Below are positions 56,562 to 63,953 of a stretch of 64,000 nt of DNA, one piece after another (the first letter of the stretch is position 1; the number at the start of each line of letters is the position of its first letter). This DNA comes from a virus: positions 19,247 through 83,246 of IMG/VR virus record IMGVR_UViG_3300032236_000879; one strand, given 5' to 3'. A model generated the notes under the pieces. That model made no database searches and was not told where the DNA came from. It saw only the letters and a program-made list of their open reading frames with translations. The position numbers and the translations under genes are program-made.

Positions 56562-57199
56562 TGTCAGATATCAGTTTAAAATGGTTAGTCGAAAACTTCC
56601 CGGAGAAGTGTAATTTTTTTGACATTGGCGCTGCTAATCTTAGCGACACCGTTACCTTCAAACAGCTTATGCCGAACAACACTTATTATGCATTTGAGTG
56701 TTCAGATATATGGAAAGAACAGAACATCATTACTGCTGAACGGTATGGTATTAATTACTTTCATCTAGCAATGTCTGACACATCAGACGTAGTGCAGTTT
56801 TATCCGTCAATAAAAAATCATGAGGGCAACGATTGGCCATGGTCAGGTAGCATATATGCACCCGGCACTTATCTAGCTACGACAGGGTTAGAATTTGGAG
56901 AAGGGTATACGGTGCCAAGCATTACACTGAATGAATTCTGCAAAGAACATCCGGCTCCAGATTTTATTCATATTGATGCTCAGGGTGCAGAGTACTCTAT
57001 TTTTAAAAATATGGAAATAAGACCATCTGCAATATGGGCTGAGATTTCTGCCTTCCATCTATACGATACTTCGGTGACATATCAGCAGTTTAATGATATG
57101 ATGTTGAGCTATGGCTATAAGCAAGCATATTTGGATAATAATGATTCCTTATATATACGTAGCGACTTAATTTTTACTGACTACCCTAACAGCAAATAA
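56561..57199 (+). CDS. FkbM-type methyltransferase, copy 2
   Basis: 212 residues. NFFDIGAANLSD is SAM motif I; DFIHIDAQGAEYSIFKNME is the FkbM DIDxxGxE motif. Only distantly similar to copy 1 outside the motifs, so the pair is not a recent duplication. Probably O-methylates a sugar made or transferred by neighbours. Confidence 0.85.
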   Translation: MSDISLKWLVENFPEKCNFFDIGAANLSDTVTFKQLMPNNTYYAFECSDIWKEQNIITAERYGINYFHLAMSDTSDVVQFYPSIKNHEGNDWPWSGSIYAPGTYLATTGLEFGEGYTVPSITLNEFCKEHPAPDFIHIDAQGAEYSIFKNMEIRPSAIWAEISAFHLYDTSVTYQQFNDMMLSYGYKQAYLDNNDSLYIRSDLIFTDYPNSK

Positions 57200-57202
57200 A
57201 TA
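57195..57202 (+). promoter_or_regulatory. late promoter octamer 5 nt before an ATG (leaderless geometry)
   Basis: AATAAATA, then TCAGC, then the ATG at 57208. It overlaps the stop of the upstream gene. No Shine-Dalgarno. Confidence 0.55.
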
Positions 57203-57207
57203 TCAGC

Positions 57208-58398
57208 ATGAGAAAAGTAGCAATGATCGGCGTAGGTAAACTAGGCCAAGACTGTGCCGAAGTAATGGCAGAACATTATGATGTTGTAGGATACGATGTG
57301 GAACCTCGTAGTCCAACATTTCCCATGCGGGCTTCTATTAAAGAAGCAGTAGAAGATAGAGATATAATCTTTATCGCAGCTCCCACTCCGCATGATCCTA
57401 AATATGGAGGAGAGACTCCTACTAGCCACTTAAATCCAAAAGACTTTGATTATACTATAGTCACTGGCATTCTAGAAGAAGTTAATAAGTATGTTACGCA
57501 AGATCAACTAGTTGTGTTGATCAGTACAGTACTTCCCGGTACAGTACGTAGATTATTACGCCCGTGTATTACTAATGCACGTTTCATTTATAATCCATAT
57601 CTTATTGCAATGGGTACGGTAAAGTGGGATATGGTTAATCCTGAAATGATTATTATTGGTACAGAGGATGGTAGTGAAACCGGAGATGCGGCAGCATTAT
57701 TTAAGTTTTATAAACCACTTATGAAGAACCGTCCTAGGGTAGAGATTGGTACTTGGGATGAAGCAGAAGCTATCAAGATTTTCTACAATACATTTATTAG
57801 CACTAAGGTTGCGATTGTTAATATGATTCAGGACGTTGCAGAGCGTAACGGCAATATGAACGTTGACGTAGTGACTAAGGCTCTTGCTAACTCAACATAT
57901 CGTATTACTGGCCCGGCGTATATGACAGCAGGGATGGGTGATGGTGGCGCGTGTCACCCTAGAGATAATATTGCACTGCGATACATGGCTGAAGAGCTTG
58001 GTTTGGGCTATGACTTGTTTGATGCTATCATGTATGCAAGAGAACAACAAGCAGAAAACATGGCTATGAAGATTCTACAATATGGTAAGAATGTTACGAT
58101 CATCGGGAAAGCATATAAGCCGGGTGTACACTATACTAATGGTAGTGCAAGTATGCTAGTTGGGCATTACGTTGAAGCCCTCGGTGGCACTGTCAACTAC
58201 TATGATGTGCATACTGGTGACACTGATCTTAAAGAAGGATGGACAGAAGTATATCTAATTGGATATTGGGACAAATATGTTGAGGCATTAGAGTTCCGTA
58301 TTGATAATATTGCTACAATTATTGACCCATGGCGCAAGTTTAATAAAAACAAAGCATCGGGGCAAGTGATTCATTATGGCAATACACGACAAGTATAA
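57208..58398 (+). CDS. UDP-glucose/GDP-mannose dehydrogenase family protein
   Basis: 396 residues. The N-terminal NAD fold has GVGKLG (8-13). The central region has FYNTFISTKVAIVNMIQDVA and the active-site motif GGACHPRDN with C249, equivalent to GGxCFPKD. The C-terminal domain has IIGKAYKPGVHYTNGSASML. Members oxidise the C6 alcohol of a sugar nucleotide to a uronic acid in two steps. The His in place of Phe after Cys is a variant. Overlaps the next gene by 23 nt. Confidence 0.82.
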   Translation: MRKVAMIGVGKLGQDCAEVMAEHYDVVGYDVEPRSPTFPMRASIKEAVEDRDIIFIAAPTPHDPKYGGETPTSHLNPKDFDYTIVTGILEEVNKYVTQDQLVVLISTVLPGTVRRLLRPCITNARFIYNPYLIAMGTVKWDMVNPEMIIIGTEDGSETGDAAALFKFYKPLMKNRPRVEIGTWDEAEAIKIFYNTFISTKVAIVNMIQDVAERNGNMNVDVVTKALANSTYRITGPAYMTAGMGDGGACHPRDNIALRYMAEELGLGYDLFDAIMYAREQQAENMAMKILQYGKNVTIIGKAYKPGVHYTNGSASMLVGHYVEALGGTVNYYDVHTGDTDLKEGWTEVYLIGYWDKYVEALEFRIDNIATIIDPWRKFNKNKASGQVIHYGNTRQV

Positions 58399-59545
58399 TC
58401 AACCCCAGGATTATCAATTATCAATAGATGCTCGTCTAGATTCAATATGGGTTGATATAAAACCATACAAAGACTTGTGTTGTTTTATATACGCAGGTGC
58501 TCATCAAGAATATGATATTAGAAATAGAACTGCTAGCAATATACTGACTCAATTAGAAGAAGAAATTGATAGTGGAAAACGAAACATATTCTTTGACTGT
58601 GCAGGAGAAGGTATTCCTATTCCTCACATATTATTTGTTCATGAAATCATAACAAAAGCAAAGACTCGCTTTTCTGATATTAATTACTTTTTCATTACTG
58701 GTGCATCAGACGGTGATTCTGCCTACAAGAAACTCTGTGCTGATCTAAGGATAGAGCCATTAATGGAAATAGTTTCATGTAACTTTTTTGAATTTCACGC
58801 TAGATTCTATGCTGTATACACAACTGAATATAATCCCGTTATTAGAAACAAAGACTATGTATGTTTGAATAGAGTATTAAGATGGCATAGGGTAGCATTA
58901 TTGGATAAGCTGTTGAGTGAAAATCTAGTGACAGATAAATGTTATTACTCATTCTATAACACCTTAGAAGCTGATGGCGGAATCGGTGCTATAGTCAACT
59001 CTGACATCTATTTTTATCCTAACATAATAAACAATATTGATTTAGTAAAAACACTACGCCTTAATCATGATCCAAACAGAATTAATCCAGTCGATTTACG
59101 ATTGGAAGATTTGCATATGCACAATGATACATACTTTTCATTAATAACTGAAACTTTGTATTACGCTAAACCTTCATCGGACGACACAGTTGGCTTTCAA
59201 GATTGTATTTTCTTCAGTGAAAAGATATACAAGCCAATCGCAGCATTACACCCATTTATACTTGTTGCAAGACCTTATTCTATTGCAAAACTTAACGAGC
59301 GCGGCTTCAGGACTTTTCACCCATATATAAATGAGAGTTATGATACTATCGAAGATGATGAGGATAGGTTAGATGCTATTGTTACCGAGGTTAAACGATT
59401 AACTAGTCAGACACCAGAACAATGGGAAAATTGGTGCAATAACATTAAATCTATTGTCGAACACAATCAGCGTATCCTATTCAATGAAAACAATGGATAC
59501 ATAATAAATGCTAAAGATTTAATCGGTCACTTGGTAGGTGTCTAA
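58376..59545 (+). CDS. putative glycosyltransferase of the TEKTFKP family, copy 3
   Basis: 389 residues, starting 23 nt inside the dehydrogenase gene. Shared block: FSLITETLYYAK, FFSEKIYKPIAALHPFILVA, RGFRTFHPYINESYDTIEDD, then a conserved Arg. The T of TEKT is S here. The N-terminal part reads CCFIYAGAHQEYDI. Closest to copy 2 over the C-terminal 130 residues. It lacks an FkbM partner behind it. Confidence 0.6.
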   Translation: MAIHDKYNQPQDYQLSIDARLDSIWVDIKPYKDLCCFIYAGAHQEYDIRNRTASNILTQLEEEIDSGKRNIFFDCAGEGIPIPHILFVHEIITKAKTRFSDINYFFITGASDGDSAYKKLCADLRIEPLMEIVSCNFFEFHARFYAVYTTEYNPVIRNKDYVCLNRVLRWHRVALLDKLLSENLVTDKCYYSFYNTLEADGGIGAIVNSDIYFYPNIINNIDLVKTLRLNHDPNRINPVDLRLEDLHMHNDTYFSLITETLYYAKPSSDDTVGFQDCIFFSEKIYKPIAALHPFILVARPYSIAKLNERGFRTFHPYINESYDTIEDDEDRLDAIVTEVKRLTSQTPEQWENWCNNIKSIVEHNQRILFNENNGYIINAKDLIGHLVGV

Positions 59546-59548
59546 ATA
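59541..59548 (+). promoter_or_regulatory. late promoter-like octamer 5 nt before an ATG (leaderless geometry)
   Basis: TCTAAATA, then TCAGT, then the ATG at 59554. A TAGGTG lies too far upstream (about 14 nt) to serve that ATG well. Confidence 0.45.
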
Positions 59549-59553
59549 TCAGT

Positions 59554-59895
59554 ATGCACTTTAATCTTATTCCGCTAACTAACAAAAACACTGCCCCCAA
59601 AACAAAACCTACAGAAGATATCTCGGGCAATCGTTCACTACTCACCTGTCATATCATAAAGGATAAAGTAATGACATCAAGCGAAGACACAAGTTCCGCT
59701 CATTTACGCCAGTCATTCTGGAGGAGCTATCTTCTGAATATTTTGATATCCCTTATAGCCGGAATAACCCTAGGTATATGCCAATCATCATTACTTGTAG
59801 GCATCCTGACTTATTTCCTGCTATTGTTTATATTAACAGGACTTCTAGTATTCAGACTGACTCGAAAGCTAGCTCAGGAATTAAACGACTACTAG
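59554..59895 (+). CDS. small membrane protein with two transmembrane segments
   Basis: 113 residues from ATG 59554. Two hydrophobic helices (ILISLIAGITLGICQSSLLV and LTYFLLLFILTGLLVFRLT) occupy residues ~62-105. A second ATG at 59671 (MTSSEDTSS) has an excellent AAAGGA 7 nt upstream, while 59554 has only the leaderless-type octamer, so two forms of 113 and 74 residues are possible. The 3' part may overlap the start of the next gene. Function unknown. Confidence 0.55.
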   Translation: MHFNLIPLTNKNTAPKTKPTEDISGNRSLLTCHIIKDKVMTSSEDTSSAHLRQSFWRSYLLNILISLIAGITLGICQSSLLVGILTYFLLLFILTGLLVFRLTRKLAQELNDY

Positions 59896-59912
59896 AACAT
59901 TGGTATTACAAC

Positions 59913-62900
59913 ATGTTGAGAGATGTATTTTACTACGGCGCTAAACCAAACGTCCATCCACGAGAAAGATTTGCGGAATCACTAGCAGATGCTAGGCAAA
60001 AATGCACAACAGATAGCTTTTGGATAATCAATGAGTTCTGTGATTATCGTGGTTTTGATTGGGACTTTGATTTTGAGTTCCTACCGGACGAAGATGTATG
60101 GGCAGAAGAACACAACAATGTCTGGCCAAGTCAACATCAAAAAGATTCAGGTACATGGTTGTGTCCTAAAGAATTTAGTGCTGTCATCATTTATCGCGGT
60201 GACGTAGAACCTGTTCGTCGTAAAAATCTAAAGTCTGACAACTGGGCAGAACTAGACTTAATTGACCCGTCATTTGATTTCTCATGGCATCCTGATCCAA
60301 CTGCACCTCCTTATATCTATAAGTGGGGATGTAAATTCTTTCCTGTACAGCTTAAGTCTGTGCTAGAATATCACACTCCGGGTGCTACTGAAATCAAGTA
60401 CATGACTTCTATTGTCGAGTTATTGCCTGAAGAAGATAAATGGGTCGAAGCACAGTCAATCGATAAACATAAGTTTGATATGTCGTGGAGACCTAATCCA
60501 CTTGATCCACCATTCATCTACGTATGGGGAAACAAGTGGATTGATGGCACTCTAAAGTCTACTCTAGAATATCATGCGCCGGGTGCAATTGATAGAAAGT
60601 ATATGTCTGAAAAGTTAGAAATTCTACCTGAATGGGATAAGTGGGTAGAAGTACAGAAGGTCGATCACACGAGATTTGATTTCTCATGGAGACCTGATCC
60701 CAGAGAACCTGCGTATATCTATACTTGGGGTAATAAATGGATCGCTGCTGAAGAACTACCTACATTAGAATATCATATGCCGGGTGCAATTGATAGAAAG
60801 TATATGACCAATGATGTTCCTGTCCTTCCTGAATTAGATAGATGGAAGATACTCAAGAAGATTGATGAATCTAGTTTTGATTTCTCATGGAGACCCGATC
60901 CTAGAGAACCTCCTATGACCTATGTTTTTGGCAATCAGTGGTATGATGCAGGTAAGATGCCTACTATCATGTATACAATGCCTGAAGGTCATGATATCAA
61001 GTATATGGATACGTTCAAAGCTAAGCTAGCAAATGATTCTAGTAAGTATGAACATCTTGAAGCTGCATTCTTGGATGATTATTCTTGGGTACCTGATCCT
61101 GATTCACCCCCGTACATCTATGCATGGGGAAATCAGTGGAATAAACCTGAAGATAAAATCAGCATTCAATATACTGTGCCCGGTGCAACTGAATACAAAT
61201 ATATGGAAAAACGAGCAACTCGTCTACCTTCCATGAAGAATTGGTTGATTCCTGATAATATAAACATTGAAGGGTTTGACCTTTCATGGGAACCTGATCC
61301 TCATTCTCCTCCTTATATCTATCAATTTGCTACACTATTAGATGATATATGGGTAGATGATGGGCCTAAGTATATCACTCCTGGCAATGATGGGGTTGTT
61401 GTTCGATTAGAAAATTCTATTCTACACACCGAAAAAATAAGCTATCCAAAATATATGATAGAAACTACTCTAGCTGATTTAATAAAAGAACATCCTACAG
61501 AAATGTTCTGGGCTCTAAATAAGAATATCAATTATGATGAGTTTGATTTTAACTGGACACCGAAAAAGGAAGATTTGTTTAATGTGACAGTTTTTGGTTC
61601 ACCGGAGAGTGAAACGACTCACACATACTTTGTCAATGCAAAGTATTATTTAGAAGGATATACCGGATTTAAATTTATTGAAGAAGATATAACCGCGGAT
61701 GATTCTAAGTATCTAGCTAAACTTTTTAAAAAACCAGATATGTTCTATGTTGATAGAAGCAATCCTGAATCATCAGTTAGATTTGAACAATTAAAATCAA
61801 GATTTGGAAATAAAATACAGAAGACTCGTTACCTAAATAGTTGGGTAGATACTATTAACCGCTGCATCAATCGTTCTACTACTGATTTGATTTGGATACT
61901 CAACTCAGAACTTGATTATTCTGATTTTGATTTTGACTATTATCCTAATCCTTGGCAGATGGAAATGGTACATGTATTTGGTACACAGTGGTCACATTGG
62001 GGAACTACCTTCATGGTCAATCGTGAAACTTTTCCGGTTGATACAAAATACATCAAAATTGTCGAACATCTTTCCAATCTCAATTTTGTCAAACATATTC
62101 GTGCTAAAGCTACAGCATGTGTGCATGATGTCATCATGATTGACCACGGTAATACAGACTTAAATGTAATAACTAACCAGATAGAAAGAAAGACAGGTAA
62201 GTCTGTTGTCACAACAATAAAATATGATGAAAGTTATCTGAATACCTTTAGAAATTTTATCAAGAAGTTACCGGATAAAAAAGAACACTATCTCTGGGCC
62301 TGTTCAAGTATATGTGACTATGCACAGTTTGATTTCACGTATATATGTGATCCTTTTGCCAAAGATAACTTGCATGTATTTCCTAGCGGAGCACAAAAGT
62401 TTGGTGATACATTCTTGATCGATGTGAACAAGACTAAAGCAATCATCGATCAAATGGAGAAGCTAGAAGAATATGATAAAGTTAATTTCAATAGCACGAT
62501 CAAGACTGAACGCCTTCCGGAACCGATCATCATCACAATGGATGACACCCATGTCGATGCTATCAATAAGGTTACTGACTTCCCTTATGCAACCATTCTC
62601 ACAAATGATAATGCAGGCATGGACAAGACAGTGATTGAACCTATGAACCTGTGGTCATCTGATACGAAAAACATTATAATCACGAGCACCGGTGCAACAC
62701 GTATTGTTGTGCCACGTGAGGCTAAAGAACACATAAAGAATGAACTCTACGATTATCCATATATCAAACGGGTAGCAAAGCTAACCAAGAGCAGACCGCT
62801 TGATATCATATTTTTGAGCAACGGAGAAACAGGTGCAGATGAAAATTGGGAATATCTGCAAAAAATAACCAAAGGATTACCTAATAGAGTAATCAGGGTA

Positions 62901-63461
62901 GACGGAGTAAATGGACGCGTTGCTGCATATCATGCAGCAGTAACTGCTAGTGAAACCCCGTGGTGCTTCACTGTGTTTGCTAAGTTACATATTAGTGCAA
63001 AGTTTGACTTCAATTGGCAACCGGATCGAATGCAGATTCCAAAGCATTATATCTTCCATGCAAAGAATCCGGTGAATGGTCTTGTTTACGGTCACCAAGC
63101 AATGATTGCATATAATAAGAAACTTACCCTTGCTAATGAAGGTCGAGGGCTAGACTTTACACTAGATGATGCACACGAAGTTGTTCCTCTGATTTCAGGT
63201 ACAGCAAAATATAACACGGATCCGTTCTCTACATGGCGAACAGCTTTCCGTGAAGTATTAAAGTTAAAGGCAGATAACAGCGAAGTATCCCGTGAACGAT
63301 TAGATGCTTGGTTGAACAAAGCTGAAGGTGACTATTCTGAATTTAGTATCAAAGGTGCATTGAATGCCGATGAATACTACGATGAGGTAAATGGTGACTT
63401 TGAAAAACTTAAGTTGAGTTATGAATGGGCATGGTTAAGGCAACGGTTCGACCAAATTTAA
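59913..63461 (+). CDS. large repeat protein with GT-A-like modules lacking the DxD motif
   Basis: 1,182 residues from ATG 59913; the frame is open from ATG 59778 (1,227 residues), but the longer start overlaps the membrane-protein gene by 118 nt. The N-terminus reads RDVFYYGAKPNVHPRERFAE and FWIINEFCDYRGFDWDFDF. Six tandem repeats of about 67 residues follow (FDFSWRPDPREPPYIY-type, then WGNKW and PGA-x-x-KYM). Further divergent modules carry WILNSELDYSDFDFDYYPNP and VHVFGTQW. The C-terminus (RVDGVNGRVAAYHAAVTASE) aligns with the protein at 49010, but DGD is replaced by FAK. Probably a binding or scaffold protein for glycans rather than an active transferase. Confidence 0.72.
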   Translation: MLRDVFYYGAKPNVHPRERFAESLADARQKCTTDSFWIINEFCDYRGFDWDFDFEFLPDEDVWAEEHNNVWPSQHQKDSGTWLCPKEFSAVIIYRGDVEPVRRKNLKSDNWAELDLIDPSFDFSWHPDPTAPPYIYKWGCKFFPVQLKSVLEYHTPGATEIKYMTSIVELLPEEDKWVEAQSIDKHKFDMSWRPNPLDPPFIYVWGNKWIDGTLKSTLEYHAPGAIDRKYMSEKLEILPEWDKWVEVQKVDHTRFDFSWRPDPREPAYIYTWGNKWIAAEELPTLEYHMPGAIDRKYMTNDVPVLPELDRWKILKKIDESSFDFSWRPDPREPPMTYVFGNQWYDAGKMPTIMYTMPEGHDIKYMDTFKAKLANDSSKYEHLEAAFLDDYSWVPDPDSPPYIYAWGNQWNKPEDKISIQYTVPGATEYKYMEKRATRLPSMKNWLIPDNINIEGFDLSWEPDPHSPPYIYQFATLLDDIWVDDGPKYITPGNDGVVVRLENSILHTEKISYPKYMIETTLADLIKEHPTEMFWALNKNINYDEFDFNWTPKKEDLFNVTVFGSPESETTHTYFVNAKYYLEGYTGFKFIEEDITADDSKYLAKLFKKPDMFYVDRSNPESSVRFEQLKSRFGNKIQKTRYLNSWVDTINRCINRSTTDLIWILNSELDYSDFDFDYYPNPWQMEMVHVFGTQWSHWGTTFMVNRETFPVDTKYIKIVEHLSNLNFVKHIRAKATACVHDVIMIDHGNTDLNVITNQIERKTGKSVVTTIKYDESYLNTFRNFIKKLPDKKEHYLWACSSICDYAQFDFTYICDPFAKDNLHVFPSGAQKFGDTFLIDVNKTKAIIDQMEKLEEYDKVNFNSTIKTERLPEPIIITMDDTHVDAINKVTDFPYATILTNDNAGMDKTVIEPMNLWSSDTKNIIITSTGATRIVVPREAKEHIKNELYDYPYIKRVAKLTKSRPLDIIFLSNGETGADENWEYLQKITKGLPNRVIRVDGVNGRVAAYHAAVTASETPWCFTVFAKLHISAKFDFNWQPDRMQIPKHYIFHAKNPVNGLVYGHQAMIAYNKKLTLANEGRGLDFTLDDAHEVVPLISGTAKYNTDPFSTWRTAFREVLKLKADNSEVSRERLDAWLNKAEGDYSEFSIKGALNADEYYDEVNGDFEKLKLSYEWAWLRQRFDQI
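60273..61450 (+). repeat. six tandem 201-nt coding repeats
   Basis: Repeat units begin at 60273, 60474, 60675, 60876, 61080 and 61275, spaced 201, 201, 201, 204 and 195 nt. Each encodes the F-D-F-S-W-x-P-D-P line, a YIYxWGNxW line and a PGAxxxKYM line. Units 2 to 4 are the most similar to one another. Confidence 0.85.
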
Positions 63462-63483
63462 TAATTTTGGTTGGATAAACCGC

Positions 63484-63512
63484 TTGACTTACATGAATAA
63501 GATAAGTATATT
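63484..63512 (+). promoter_or_regulatory. sigma70-like promoter overlapping a late promoter octamer
   Basis: TTGACT (63484-63489) and TATATT (63507-63512) are 17 nt apart, each matching consensus in 5 of 6 positions. The late octamer variant GATAAGTA (63501-63508) overlaps the -10. The predicted starts are near 63519 and 63514. The gene behind could therefore be read both by host sigma70 and by gp55 polymerase. Confidence 0.55.
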
Positions 63513-63539
63513 TGACATAATGTTTTTAGGAGATTATGA

Positions 63540-63875
63540 ATGAAGAATCTATTAGCAGCAGTTGCAGCACTCTTATTGGTCGCTACCCCCGCATTTGCTG
63601 ACGAGCACCATGAATATCGTGAACATCACGAGTACCGAGAACATCATGATCGCGGAAGCTGGGCAGTGCCTCTTTTAGGTGGTTTGATCGTAGGTGGAAT
63701 TATCGGAAGCCATTATAGAGAAGAACATCCGCACCCGGTATATGTTGCTCCTCGTCCCGTATATAATCCCGCTACTGTGTGTGAGAATTATTATGTGCGT
63801 GATGAGTATGGAAATTATGTCGTTGATCAGTATGGACGTGCTGTTATTCAGCAGCGTTGCTGGCAGCGATACTGA
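63540..63875 (+). CDS. small secreted His-rich protein
   Basis: 111 residues. A classic signal peptide (MKNLLAAVAALLLVATPAFA) ends with an AxA site before DEHHEYR. Three short His/Glu repeats follow (EHHEYREHHEYREHH), then a hydrophobic Gly-rich stretch (PLLGGLIVGGIIGSHY) and a Tyr/Arg/Val-rich C-terminus with two cysteines. TTAGGAG precedes the start; an out-of-frame ATG at 63536 is ignored because only this frame gives the signal peptide. The export signal and possible metal-binding repeat suggest a periplasmic or envelope role during infection. Gene content gives no further clue. Confidence 0.75.
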   Translation: MKNLLAAVAALLLVATPAFADEHHEYREHHEYREHHDRGSWAVPLLGGLIVGGIIGSHYREEHPHPVYVAPRPVYNPATVCENYYVRDEYGNYVVDQYGRAVIQQRCWQRY

Positions 63876-63941
63876 GTATTAGTTGTTGACGTAGACTGAA
63901 AACTAGGCAAGACGGGAGTGCGATTCTCCCCGCCTCCACCA
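63876..63941 (+). ncRNA. ssrA: permuted tmRNA: acceptor piece (3' half, ends in CCA)
   Basis: The 3' end reads as a T-arm (stem GGGAG 63914-63918 and CTCCC 63926-63930, loop TGCGATT), then the 3' acceptor strand CGCCTCC (63931-63937), discriminator A63938 and encoded CCA (63939-63941). The partner strand GGGGGCG lies downstream at 63954-63960, so the gene is circularly permuted. Pairing is perfect over 7 bp with a G-U at position 3, the alanyl-tRNA synthetase identity element found in tmRNA. CTAGGC (63903-63908) can pair with GCCGAG (63990-63995), as a P2 helix, with one G-A mismatch. The 5' end of this piece is not defined; 63876 is only the end of the upstream gene. Confidence 0.8.
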
Positions 63942-63953
63942 TCACTTTCTTAT

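Noticed and set aside
60273-61450. Regular ~200-nt repeats, considered as a CRISPR-like or non-coding array
   Set aside because: The repeats keep one reading frame with amino-acid level conservation and no short palindromic repeat-spacer pattern.
63900-63941. Looks at first like the 3' half of a tRNA ending in CCA
   Set aside because: No anticodon arm or 5' acceptor strand lies upstream at tRNA distance; the matching acceptor strand is downstream, which fits a permuted tmRNA.
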